A stretch of DNA of 43,540 nt, taken from assembly GCA_023144895.1 (NCBI GenBank), contig JAGLEV010000005.1:1-43540 (forward strand). The letters run 5' to 3'. Every line of letters starts with the position of its first letter. Position 1 is the stretch's first letter. This DNA comes from Thiotrichaceae bacterium (GTDB lineage: Bacteria > Pseudomonadota > Gammaproteobacteria > Thiotrichales > Thiotrichaceae). Below the pieces are notes generated by a model. It saw only the letters and a program-made list of their open reading frames with translations. It ran no database searches and had not been told where the DNA came from. The position numbers and the translations under genes are program-made. Shown in pieces: positions 34,608-43,117 of the stretch.

Positions 34608-35548
34608 AAGTCTCGGTTAATAGTTAATGTTTGGTTACCACGTTTAACTTTTAGCGTGAGTGAACTAGCACTAGATACATCACCCATAACTTTTAGCCCA
34701 TTCATCGGGTCATTTAGGCTTATGCCATTTATTTCAATGGCAATATCACCAGGGCGTAGCCCTAGTTCTCTAAAGAATGCACGATTTTTACCGGGTGACA
34801 GGCGATAGCCAATGAGATTTTGATCTTTATCTTTGGCAACCTTAATACTGACTAGCTCAGCAGCACGATGAGGTTCAGAGAGTAGAGTATTTCGTAGCTG
34901 GCTAAGATTGTCGGTGGCTAATGGAGGCAAACCGTTATTGGGTTCTGGTGGAACATGGTTACTTGCAGGTGGCCTATTTCTAGGGCGGCGTTGGCGTACT
35001 AAGCGAGGTTGTTGCTGTTGTGTTTTTTGTACACGTTTATTTTTAGCAAGCGTTTTTTCAGGTAGCTTAAGGGTGACTTTCTCACCCTCATAATCAAGTA
35101 CGACTTCTCTGGTCTTTATTTTGATGAGTTTGACACCTTCTTGTAGCTTATCCCCTCCTACTCGATGTACTTTTGATTTTCCTTCAATCTGAAAAATGGC
35201 AAAACTTGGTTTTGTTTTACGAACAAGAACACCCGTGAGAATAATATTTAAGGGAGGTTTTGTTTTTACAGGCTTAGGTCGGCTTCTCTTTGTGACTTGG
35301 GTTTGAGGTTTTACAATCACTGATTTTCTTTCTTCCTTGCCAAAGAGGTGTAAATTAGCTATTTTTATGCCGTAATTAATAACAGGTTCTGTGGTTGTTT
35401 TATTTTTTTTCATCAGTGGCGTAGCAACTAATGGAGCATCCTCAACAGGAGCAAAAAATTGCCAGAAGAGACCTGCTAATAAGCTACTGGACATAATGAC
35501 GAGTCCCGCTAAAACAAGTCCTAACATTATTTTAATAATAGACCCCAT
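34604..35548 (-). CDS. Type II secretion system protein GspC-like, with PDZ domain
   Basis: About 314 aa. An N-terminal transmembrane helix (LGLVLAGLVIMSSSLLAGLF) leads to a periplasmic GspC-type homology region with IANLHLFGKEE and LTGVLVRKTKPSFAIF. A long basic Gln/Arg/Pro linker follows, and a C-terminal PDZ domain (GYRLSPGKNRAFFRELGLRPGD, split as GYRLSPGKNRAFF and RELGLRPGD) completes it. GspC links the inner-membrane platform of the type II secretion machine to its secretin. No gspD or other gsp gene is adjacent; the kinase takes the next position. The ATG at 35546-35548 has AAGG upstream; an earlier ATG (35566) has none. Confidence 0.82.
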   Translation of the reverse strand: MGSIIKIMLGLVLAGLVIMSSSLLAGLFWQFFAPVEDAPLVATPLMKKNKTTTEPVINYGIKIANLHLFGKEERKSVIVKPQTQVTKRSRPKPVKTKPPLNIILTGVLVRKTKPSFAIFQIEGKSKVHRVGGDKLQEGVKLIKIKTREVVLDYEGEKVTLKLPEKTLAKNKRVQKTQQQQPRLVRQRRPRNRPPASNHVPPEPNNGLPPLATDNLSQLRNTLLSEPHRAAELVSIKVAKDKDQNLIGYRLSPGKNRAFFRELGLRPGDIAIEINGISLNDPMNGLKVMGDVSSASSLTLKVKRGNQTLTINRDL

Positions 35549-35638
35549 AAATACCTTATAAAACATAGGAAAATCTTCTACTTAATATAGTTAAGATTTT
35601 CACGTTTTGCATAATTAATATGCAATTATTGTAATTTT

Positions 35639-36535
35639 TTAATCTTCTGTACTGAGTAATTTTTCAGCTATCTGTTGGTACTGTTCAGCACTTTGTTGAC
35701 GAATATTTGCTGGTAAATGCGGCGCTGGTGCTGCCTTATTCCAATCCAGAGTCTCTAAATAATCACGAATAAACTGCTTATCATAAGAGGGAGGACTGAT
35801 GCCTGGTCGATAACTTGTTGCCGACCAAAAACGTGAGGAATCAGGTGTCAGTGCTTCATCGATTAATACCAATTGCCCTTCATTGTTGGTACCAAATTCA
35901 AACTTTGTATCAGCAATAATAATACCTTTTTTTAAGGCATATTGTGCTGCGGTCTGATAAAGCTTAAGACTAACATCACGGACTTGGTTAGCTAAATCTG
36001 CCCCAATAAGTTCTACCGTTTTGTCAAAGTCAATATTTTCATCATGTTCACCAACAGCAGCCTTGCTTGAAGGTGTATAGATTGCTTCAGGTAATTGATC
36101 TGCTAGTTGTAAACCCGTTGGCAAAGTAATGCCACAGACTTTGCCACTTTGCTGATAGTCCTTCCAGCCAGAGCCAATTAAATAACCACGAACAATGGCT
36201 TCAATAGGTAAAGCTTTGAGTCGTTTGACTATCACTGTACGCCCTTCTAGCAGATGACGTTCTGCTGAAGATAATTGTAGTTGATCAAGATGAATATTGC
36301 TGATTTGATTTGCAATAATATCATCAAGCTTATCAAACCAGAAGTTAGAAACTTGTGTTAATACGATGCCTTTATTAATAATCGGTTCAGGTAAAATGAC
36401 ATCAAAAGCAGAAAGACGATCTGTGGTTATAATCAGTAAATGATCACTGTCAATCGCATAAATATCACGGACTTTACCGCGATGAATCATTTCATAGTTA
36501 TCAAGTTGGGTTTCAAAAACGGCTACAGTATTCAC
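35639..36535 (-). CDS. purC: Phosphoribosylaminoimidazole-succinocarboxamide synthase
   Basis: About 298 aa, the longer PurC type found in many gammaproteobacteria and yeast. It adds aspartate to CAIR with ATP, a late step of IMP synthesis. RGKVRDIYAID, TTDRLSAFDVILPEP, EAIVRGYLIGSGWKDY and DEALTPDSSRFW are the nucleotide and substrate segments. I chose GTG at 36533-36535, which has CAGGA 8 nt upstream and gives the usual family length. An ATG at 36574 would add 13 residues and lacks a ribosome site. The gene diverges from purEK, so the short spacer at 36575-36653 carries both promoters. Confidence 0.93.
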   Translation of the reverse strand: MNTVAVFETQLDNYEMIHRGKVRDIYAIDSDHLLIITTDRLSAFDVILPEPIINKGIVLTQVSNFWFDKLDDIIANQISNIHLDQLQLSSAERHLLEGRTVIVKRLKALPIEAIVRGYLIGSGWKDYQQSGKVCGITLPTGLQLADQLPEAIYTPSSKAAVGEHDENIDFDKTVELIGADLANQVRDVSLKLYQTAAQYALKKGIIIADTKFEFGTNNEGQLVLIDEALTPDSSRFWSATSYRPGISPPSYDKQFIRDYLETLDWNKAAPAPHLPANIRQQSAEQYQQIAEKLLSTED

Positions 36536-36653
36536 AGTTTTTCCTGTTGGTCTAATAGGTTTTGCAGTCTGCATTGATCAAATTTCATACGGTAATGTAC
36601 GCAGAACGTAATATTCCGTATAATACCACCTTTTTTATTGATAATAACTGACT

Positions 36654-37148
36654 ATGTCTAAACCCTTAGTAGGGGTTGTTATGGGGAGTAACAGTGATTG
36701 GCATATTATGTCTCACGCTGTTGACTACCTTATACACCTCGATATTGCTCATGAGTATCAGGTTGTTTCTGCACATAGAACACCTGACCTCCTTTTTGAA
36801 TATGCTAGTACGGCAGAAGAACGTGGCTTGCAATGTATTATTGCTGGCGCAGGGGGCGCTGCTCATTTACCCGGAATGCTGGCAGCCAAAACGACGGTAC
36901 CCATCTTAGGTGTACCTGTGCCTTCGCGCTATCTTAAAGGTCAAGATTCCTTGCTATCAATAGTGCAAATGCCCAAAGGGATTCCAGTGGCTACTTTTGC
37001 TATTGGTGAAGCAGGAGCGGGTAATGCGGCTTTATTTGCTGCATCAATTCTAGCAGTCCATGATCCTGAACTTGCGATTAAATTAAAAGCCTTCCGTGAA
37101 ATACAGCGACAACATGCAATGGCAATGAGCTTGCCCCCAGAATCATGA
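36654..37148 (+). CDS. purE: N5-carboxyaminoimidazole ribonucleotide mutase (class I)
   Basis: A 164-aa enzyme that moves the carboxyl group of N5-CAIR to give CAIR in purine synthesis. [14 protein letters not shown] is the signature at the N-terminus; SAHRTPDLL holds the catalytic His, and [14 protein letters not shown] and [19 protein letters not shown] complete the site. Its stop overlaps the purK ATG by 4 nt. Confidence 0.96.
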   Translation: MSKPLVGVVMGSNSDWHIMSHAVDYLIHLDIAHEYQVVSAHRTPDLLFEYASTAEERGLQCIIAGAGGAAHLPGMLAAKTTVPILGVPVPSRYLKGQDSLLSIVQMPKGIPVATFAIGEAGAGNAALFAASILAVHDPELAIKLKAFREIQRQHAMAMSLPPES

Positions 37149-38290
37149 TATTAGCACCCGCAACGATTGGTATTATTGGTGGTGGACAGTTAGGACGACT
37201 ATTCACCCAAGCAGCACAAGACTTAGGTTATCGTGTCTGTGTCTTAGAGCCTGATCAATATAGTCCAGCAGGTGCCATTGCGGATCAGCATATTGTCGCA
37301 AGTTATGATGATGAAACCGCTCTAAAGCAACTGTCAGTACAGTGTGCTGTGATTACGACAGAGTTTGAGAATATTTCAGCTCCTGCATTAAAGCTATTGG
37401 GCAAAAACAGTTTGGTTCGTCCACAAGACAGTGCTGTAGCGATAGCGCAAGATCGTATTTTAGAGAAAGCTTTTATCCAATCGTGTGGTTTGCGCACCGC
37501 ACCTTATGGCGCTATTACTACTAGCTCTGAAATTGCGACTGCAGCCAAAGCCATTGAATTTCCCTGTTTATTGAAAACAGCTCGTTTTGGTTATGATGGT
37601 AAAGGGCAGATTACCGTGCATAATATGGATGAAGTACGAGAGGGTTTTGTTCATTTTAATCATGCACCCTGTGTACTAGAGCAACGGATTGATCTTGAAT
37701 ATGAAATATCCGTTATTTTAGGACGTAATCGTCAAGGAGAGACACGTTGTTTCCCTGTCGCTGAAAATACACATATTAATGGTATTTTACATAAAACGAT
37801 TGTACCTTCACAAGTCGATAAAGCATTACAGCATTCCGCACAAGCTGCTGCTATTCGTCTTGCTGATAAACTAGATTATATTGGTGTACTCGCTGTTGAA
37901 TTCTTTATTAGCAAGCAAGGTGAGTTGCTCATCAATGAGATTGCACCACGCACCCATAATAGTGGACATTACACACTAGATGCCTGTGTTACTTCACAGT
38001 TTGAGCAACAAGTACGAATGGTCTGTGACTTGCCCTTTGGTGATGTTGATTTATTGTCACCTGTTGTGATGATTAATTTATTGGGTGACTGTTGGGGGCA
38101 AGAGCCTGAGAAAACTCAGCCCCATTGGGATGCGGTATTATCTAGCCCTATGGCTAAGCTACATTTATACGCTAAGCAACAGGCACGACAAGGTCGAAAA
38201 ATGGGGCATTATTGTACTTTGGCGACTCAGCTGGATGTTGCAGAGGCTGAAGCAGAGTTAGTGTTTAAAAATATTGTGAATAAAGACTAA
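37145..38290 (+). CDS. purK: N5-carboxyaminoimidazole ribonucleotide synthase
   Basis: A 381-aa ATP-grasp enzyme that forms N5-CAIR from AIR, bicarbonate and ATP, supplying Pur[18 protein letters not shown] is the N-terminal motif, [17 protein letters not shown] the ATP-grasp loop, and [16 protein letters not shown] the C-terminal metal-site segment. It overlaps purE by 4 nt and its TAA shares a base with the next ATG. Confidence 0.96.
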   Translation: MILAPATIGIIGGGQLGRLFTQAAQDLGYRVCVLEPDQYSPAGAIADQHIVASYDDETALKQLSVQCAVITTEFENISAPALKLLGKNSLVRPQDSAVAIAQDRILEKAFIQSCGLRTAPYGAITTSSEIATAAKAIEFPCLLKTARFGYDGKGQITVHNMDEVREGFVHFNHAPCVLEQRIDLEYEISVILGRNRQGETRCFPVAENTHINGILHKTIVPSQVDKALQHSAQAAAIRLADKLDYIGVLAVEFFISKQGELLINEIAPRTHNSGHYTLDACVTSQFEQQVRMVCDLPFGDVDLLSPVVMINLLGDCWGQEPEKTQPHWDAVLSSPMAKLHLYAKQQARQGRKMGHYCTLATQLDVAEAEAELVFKNIVNKD

Positions 38291-38670
38291 TGGGCATTAA
38301 ACTTTACCTATTTTTATCATGGACACATAGTATTAGTGTCAGTATTTTTATGCTCCAAATACTATGGGCAAGTTATTTACTTTATTATCATCCTACCACT
38401 CTACGGCATCTACTATTTAGACGTACTTTTGCATTCTTAGTCATCACTATTTTTAGTAGTGGTATTGTTATTGCTGCCTTTTCTCCGCTGACTTTGGCTG
38501 CTCCACTGACTCTGATTAAAATTATTGGTATGTTAGTAGCGATTGGCTTAGCTCTAGCTGCTTTTAATGTCGGTCGAACTCAACAGTCTAAGGTTTTATT
38601 TTTAAGTAGTGCTATTTTTATAACAATCACGCTTATTCTTGTTTCCACCACTCATATTTTTGGAATTTAA
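38290..38670 (+). CDS. Small four-helix membrane protein of unknown function
   Basis: A 126-aa, strongly hydrophobic protein with about four predicted membrane segments (residues about 8-32, 44-66, 70-92 and 100-122). I do not recognise a family. The ATG shares a base with the purK stop (TAATG), and the methyltransferase gene follows after 7 bp, so the gene is probably expressed with purEK. Confidence 0.65.
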   Translation: MGIKLYLFLSWTHSISVSIFMLQILWASYLLYYHPTTLRHLLFRRTFAFLVITIFSSGIVIAAFSPLTLAAPLTLIKIIGMLVAIGLALAAFNVGRTQQSKVLFLSSAIFITITLILVSTTHIFGI

Positions 38671-38677
38671 TTTAGCA

Positions 38678-39310
38678 ATGAAAAAGAAATATTCACCTAT
38701 AGATACATCGGCTCCAAGCTACTTGGAAGCACTGCGTAGCGACACCCAGTTTACCCAGTCATTAGGTGGGCAAGAGTTGTGTTTCCGTACAACATGGGGG
38801 ATATTCTCACCAAAACAGATTGATGATGGCACTTTGTTATTAATGAAATATATTAAAGTAAAGCCAGATGCTGACTGTTTTGATCTTGGTTGTGGCTATG
38901 GACCTATTGGAGTGGCTTTGGCTAAGATGGCTCCACAAGGAGAAGTCTTAATGGTCGATAGAGATTTTATCGCTGTTGAGTACGCTAATAAAAATGTGGG
39001 TTTAAATCAGGTTAAAAATGCCAAGGCAATACTAAGTAATGGCTTTAACCATATTGATAAAAATAAGCGTTTTGATGTCATTGTTTCCAATGTTCCTGCC
39101 AAGGTCGGTAAGGAGCTACTTTCTTTGATGTTAAATGATGCAAAGCACTACCTTAAGCCAGAGGGAGAAATTTATCTTGTAACGATCAATGGTTTACGTC
39201 AGTATATGAAAAGAAACTTAATGCTCGTCTTTGGTAACTATAATAAAATTAAACAGGGTGCTAATTACACTATTTCTTATGCACGAAAAGAAAGCGAGCA
39301 TTGCGCTTGA
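38678..39310 (+). CDS. Class I SAM-dependent methyltransferase (RsmC/YbxB-like)
   Basis: A 210-aa Rossmann-fold methyltransferase. FDLGCGYGPIGVALAKM is the SAM-binding motif I, VLMVDRD the acidic end of strand 2, and DVIVSNVPAKVGKE takes the place of the NPPxxxG motif IV of the RsmC/YbxB small-domain group, with Val-Pro-Ala instead of Pro-Pro. The substrate may be rRNA or another base-containing molecule. I chose ATG at 38678; a TTG at 38639 lies inside the previous gene and adds non-family residues. The end overlaps pqiA by 32 nt. Confidence 0.78.
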   Translation: MKKKYSPIDTSAPSYLEALRSDTQFTQSLGGQELCFRTTWGIFSPKQIDDGTLLLMKYIKVKPDADCFDLGCGYGPIGVALAKMAPQGEVLMVDRDFIAVEYANKNVGLNQVKNAKAILSNGFNHIDKNKRFDVIVSNVPAKVGKELLSLMLNDAKHYLKPEGEIYLVTINGLRQYMKRNLMLVFGNYNKIKQGANYTISYARKESEHCA

Positions 39311-39917
39311 AAACTTAAGAATTTGTCACAACTGTGATTTGGCTCAGAGCATACCGACCTTAGCTGGGAGAGTTGTGGTACGTTGTAGGCGTTGTCATTC
39401 AGTCATAGAAAAACATCAAGATAATGCCTTAGAGCGTAGTTTTATACTCGCAGTGACAGGTTTAATTTTCTTTATCATCTCTAACCTTTACCCACTCATA
39501 TCGATAAAAAAAGCGGGATTAACCGTAGATGCAACCTTGCTTTCTAGTAGCATTGAGCTGTATAGAATTGATCGTCCCTTACTTGCATTATTAGTCTTGC
39601 TAACTACCATTATTGTTCCTTTATTTAGCTTAATGGGTATTATTTATATTTTTGTAATCATTAAGTTAAAGCATTACTCCAATTTTACAGCACCTTTCTT
39701 TCGTTTTTTAAGGCGTAATGAAATATGGGGAATGTTAGAAGTCTTTTTGCTCGCACTCTTTGTTGCTGGGGTAAAGCTTGCAGATAGTGCTGACGTTATT
39801 CTTGGTATTTCTTTGTATTCATTCCTCGCTTTAGTTCTAGTGCTGGCATGGCTAAGCGCTACGATTGAGCCTAATAAAATATGGGAAGCAACACACCCAG
39901 TGAAGGCGGAAAATTAA
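39279..39917 (+). CDS. pqiA: PqiA/LetA-like membrane protein, first half
   Basis: A 212-aa inner-membrane protein. An N-terminal zinc-ribbon pair (CHNCDL, then CRRCHS) is followed by about four transmembrane segments. PqiA family proteins of E. coli are single chains with two such modules; here the second module is a separate gene, as in several other proteobacteria. With the partner protein, it is expected to deliver lipids to or from the PqiB tube. The ATG at 39279 overlaps the methyltransferase gene; an upstream in-frame TTG (39231) is unlikely. Confidence 0.85.
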   Translation: MHEKKASIALENLRICHNCDLAQSIPTLAGRVVVRCRRCHSVIEKHQDNALERSFILAVTGLIFFIISNLYPLISIKKAGLTVDATLLSSSIELYRIDRPLLALLVLLTTIIVPLFSLMGIIYIFVIIKLKHYSNFTAPFFRFLRRNEIWGMLEVFLLALFVAGVKLADSADVILGISLYSFLALVLVLAWLSATIEPNKIWEATHPVKAEN

Positions 39918-40564
39918 TGAAGCAGAATATAACAGGGAAATCATTAGGTTTAGTCAGTTGTTTGCACTGTGAGCAAATTTCACAATTACCCAATGACTAC
40001 CATGGTGAAAAAGTCTGTTGCCCACGTTGTCAAGCAAGATTACATAGCAGAATACCGAATAGTTTAGATAAAACAACGGCATTTATTTTAACGGCTGCAT
40101 TGATGTATGTGCCTGCTAATATTTTTCCTATTATGAATATTGTTTACCTTGGTGAGGCAAAATCAGACACGATTATTGGTGGCGTACTACACTTACTCGA
40201 AGGTGGCATGTGGCCAATGGCTTTGATTGTTTTTGTTGCGAGTATTTTGGTGCCTGTGCTTAAGCTCATTGTTATGTCGATTCTTATTATCTCAGTACAT
40301 TTAAAGGCTCATTGGCGACCTGCTGGACGTACCCATTTGTTTTTGATCACAGAATTTATGGGGCGCTGGTCTATGGTGGACATCTTTGTTTTGGCTATTC
40401 TTATTGCATTAGTACAATTTGGCAACCTAGCTTCAGTTGATGCTGGCTTGGGAGCATTTTCCTATGCTGTCGTGGTTATTTTTACCATCCTAGCTGCTCG
40501 TAGCTTTGATCCACGATTGATTTGGGATGTTATTGAAGAACCACAAGTAGGCGATCATGACTGA
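39917..40564 (+). CDS. pqiA: PqiA/LetA-like membrane protein, second half
   Basis: A 215-aa protein with the same plan as its neighbour: zinc-ribbon cysteines (CLHCEQ and CCPRCQ) followed by about four membrane segments, including ALMYVPANIFPIMNIV and EFMGRWSMVDIFVLAIL, both strongly conserved in the PqiA family. The ATG shares a base with the previous TAA and has GGCGGA upstream; an alternative start at 39881 lies within the first gene. It overlaps pqiB by 8 nt. The two products probably form one complex equivalent to full-length PqiA. Confidence 0.88.
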   Translation: MKQNITGKSLGLVSCLHCEQISQLPNDYHGEKVCCPRCQARLHSRIPNSLDKTTAFILTAALMYVPANIFPIMNIVYLGEAKSDTIIGGVLHLLEGGMWPMALIVFVASILVPVLKLIVMSILIISVHLKAHWRPAGRTHLFLITEFMGRWSMVDIFVLAILIALVQFGNLASVDAGLGAFSYAVVVIFTILAARSFDPRLIWDVIEEPQVGDHD

Positions 40565-42509
40565 CTCTATTAATAAAATTAACGATATTAACGATATTAA
40601 TGATATTCCACAGGCTGTTGTAAGCAATAAGTCACATTTTAGTTTATTTTGGATTATTCCTATTGTCGCCTTGGCAATCGGAGGCTGGCTAGGTTATGAG
40701 TATTATCAAAATAAAGGTGTCGATATTACGATTACTCTGAATAATGCTGAAGGGATTGATGAGAGAAAAACACCGATTCGTTATAAAGATGTCACTGTCG
40801 GTAAAGTGACGGGGATAAAGCTCGATGATGATTTAGATAAAGTCATCATTAATGCTGAAATTGTTCCATCGATGGCAAAGCATCTTGGACCTGAGACGCG
40901 CTTTTGGACAGTCCGCCCACAAATTTCTGTACAGGGTATTAGCGGTCTTTCTACTCTATTTTCAGGTAATTATATTGGTATGGATCCTGGTCGAAAAGGG
41001 CAGGCTAAAACCAAGTATCTGGGGGTAGAGAGCCCTCCACGTGTTACTTCATATCGTCATGGTAAAACCTTCATTTTAGAAGCAAGTCACTTAGGAGCGC
41101 TGGGGGTTGGATCACCCGTTTATTATCGTCGAATTAATGTGGGTGAAGTGGCAAAGTATGAGTTAAATAAAGATAATGACACGGTTTCTATTACTATCTT
41201 TATTAAAGACCCCTATAGTCGATTAGTTCGTAACAATAGTATGTTTTGGAATATTAGTGGCTTTGACATTGACCTATCTCTTACGGGGGTTAGTGCACGA
41301 ATGGAGTCTTTAACTTCCTTACTCATTGGTGGAATTGCCTTTGAATCACCAAAAAATTTATCACTTTCATCTCCTGTGAGTAAGGGCTCTATTTTTCCAT
41401 TATATGAAAGTAAAATTGCAGCCAAAGATAAAAATAAAGGTGAGCCATTATACTTTGTGATGTACTTTGATGAGTCTTTGAGTGGTCTTAAAGTGGGTGC
41501 TCCTGTGGAGTTTCGTGGTATTCAAATGGGCAAGATTGAAGATATTCGCCTGCTTATTAGAGAGGTCAATGATATTAAAATCCCTGTGATGATTTCATTA
41601 TATGCTGATAAACTCTCTATCGATGGCGATATTGATGATGCTAGGTTAACCGTTGAAAAGCTAGTTAAAGCAGGAATGTATGGTCAATTAAATACAACAA
41701 GCCTGATTACAGGGGCGCAATATGTCAACTTAACATTTCCTAAGAAAATAAAACCTGGAAAGATCACACTCGATGATGGTCGTACCCTTGGTTTGGGCTA
41801 TAACGAATTACCGACAATCAAGGGTATAAAGTTAGTCGAGCAAGCGATGACTATTGTTGATAATCTGAATGGTGGTATTTCTGATGCACGTGATTTAATA
41901 CAGTCTGTTGATATCAATAAAGTGATGGATGAAGTTTCTGCGGGTATTGCTGATGCGCGTGCTATTCTCAATTCACCTAATGTTAAATCTTCAACACGTG
42001 ACTTAGCTAAAATATTGAATAATATTCAGGGTTTAGTAAGCAAAATAAAACCTGATATTGAAAGATCGGCACGTGATTTAAAAGGGACATTAAGTCAGGT
42101 TAATGGTTTAGTCGCCAAGATTAAGCCTGATATAGAAAAGACAACGGGTGATTTTAAAGGAACAGTGAATGAAGTCCGTTCTTTAGTGCGGAAAGTTAGA
42201 CCTGATGTGGTAGGGTCAGCACGTCATTTAAAAGGTACGTTACAAAAAGCAGAAGCAATTTCTGGCAATGTTAATCGTGAAGTGCGCCCTCTTAGTCTAC
42301 AACTACAAAAAACACTCAAGCACTTGGATGATACTTTAGCAAAAGCAAATACGACATTGGTGAGTGCTAACACTATGTTGAATGAAGATTCTTCCATGCA
42401 ATATGAGCTTCGTTTATTAATTGAAGAAGTGAGTGAAGCAGCAAACTCCTTTAGTATTTTGGCAAATACCTTACAAAGAAAGCCAAATTCCGTTATTTTT
42501 GGGAAATAA
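40557..42509 (+). CDS. pqiB: PqiB, MCE-domain lipid-transport protein
   Basis: A 650-aa inner-membrane-anchored protein with one transmembrane helix (about residues 30-50) and three MCE (MlaD) domains (about 53-145, 165-240 and 295-395), including TPIRYKDVTVGKVTGIKL and GAPVEFRGIQMGKIEDIRL. E. coli PqiB forms a syringe-like hexamer that bridges the periplasm with a C-terminal coiled-coil. This protein is about 100 residues longer, with a repetitive helical tail (about 480-590) in which units such as KIKPDIE..A.DLKGT recur three times. The N-terminus carries a short INDINDIND repeat. It lies between pqiA and pqiC. Confidence 0.92.
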   Translation: MTDSINKINDINDINDIPQAVVSNKSHFSLFWIIPIVALAIGGWLGYEYYQNKGVDITITLNNAEGIDERKTPIRYKDVTVGKVTGIKLDDDLDKVIINAEIVPSMAKHLGPETRFWTVRPQISVQGISGLSTLFSGNYIGMDPGRKGQAKTKYLGVESPPRVTSYRHGKTFILEASHLGALGVGSPVYYRRINVGEVAKYELNKDNDTVSITIFIKDPYSRLVRNNSMFWNISGFDIDLSLTGVSARMESLTSLLIGGIAFESPKNLSLSSPVSKGSIFPLYESKIAAKDKNKGEPLYFVMYFDESLSGLKVGAPVEFRGIQMGKIEDIRLLIREVNDIKIPVMISLYADKLSIDGDIDDARLTVEKLVKAGMYGQLNTTSLITGAQYVNLTFPKKIKPGKITLDDGRTLGLGYNELPTIKGIKLVEQAMTIVDNLNGGISDARDLIQSVDINKVMDEVSAGIADARAILNSPNVKSSTRDLAKILNNIQGLVSKIKPDIERSARDLKGTLSQVNGLVAKIKPDIEKTTGDFKGTVNEVRSLVRKVRPDVVGSARHLKGTLQKAEAISGNVNREVRPLSLQLQKTLKHLDDTLAKANTTLVSANTMLNEDSSMQYELRLLIEEVSEAANSFSILANTLQRKPNSVIFGK

Positions 42510-42513
42510 CATT

Positions 42514-43089
42514 ATGATTAAAATACTTACCATTTTTATGGTCAGCCTTCTTCTGGTCGCTTGTTCATCATTGGGAGGGAAGAAAACATCAACACGTTTT
42601 TATTCTATTTCCCCTATTGTGAAAACAATAGGCAATAATCCTCGTTTAAGCCTAGGTATTGGTCCTATTCGTATTCCCGTCTTATTACGTAGACCACAGA
42701 TTATTAGCCGAATTAGTAATAATGAGCTTAAAGTTTCAGAGCAACATCACTGGGCTGGGTCATTGCGAGAGGATATTAGTCAAGCATTGATTGATAATAT
42801 TGCGAGTTTATCAGGGACTAGTAATGTTGAAAAATTTCCATGGAAGCGGAGTTTTAAACCTAATTATCAAGTACGGGTGCAAATAGAAAAATTGGATGGT
42901 CAAGTGGGTGGAAATATTACTTTAAAAGCTCGTTGGTGGTTAAGAAAGGGTAATGCTGGGAAAGACTTCTGGAGTGAGCAGGCTGTATTACAGGTGACAA
43001 GTAAAGGTGATAATTACAGTCATTATGTTGAGGCTCAAAGTGAGGCGGTTTTTCAATTGTCTAAGCGTATTGTTCAGTCTTTTAAGTAG
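42514..43089 (+). CDS. pqiC: PqiC, ABC-type transport auxiliary lipoprotein
   Basis: A 191-aa outer-membrane lipoprotein (lipobox LVAC) of the PqiC/YmbA (DUF330) family. RFYSISPI, GIGPIRIPVLLRRPQIISR and WAGSLREDISQALIDNI are the family segments. PqiC caps the PqiB tube at the outer membrane and so completes the lipid path. The ATG at 42514 lies 4 bp after pqiB; the signal peptide starts there. The TAG stop is followed within 4 bp by a MITE-end-like sequence. Confidence 0.92.
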   Translation: MIKILTIFMVSLLLVACSSLGGKKTSTRFYSISPIVKTIGNNPRLSLGIGPIRIPVLLRRPQIISRISNNELKVSEQHHWAGSLREDISQALIDNIASLSGTSNVEKFPWKRSFKPNYQVRVQIEKLDGQVGGNITLKARWWLRKGNAGKDFWSEQAVLQVTSKGDNYSHYVEAQSEAVFQLSKRIVQSFK

Positions 43090-43092
43090 TTT

Positions 43093-43112
43093 GGGAACGT
43101 CTAAAAACCTAT
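43093..43112 (+). mobile_element. Isolated copy of the MITE left end
   Basis: GGGAACGTCTAAAAACCTAT differs at one position from the left end of the MITE at 43161. It begins 3 bp after the pqiC stop. No matching right end is visible before the window edge. It is either a solo end, or the left part of an element that the group II intron later entered. Confidence 0.6.
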
Positions 43113-43117
43113 TAAAA

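Noticed and set aside
40567-40608. Short direct repeat at the start of pqiB
   Set aside because: It encodes INDINDIND in frame and is too short to be a mobile or regulatory repeat.
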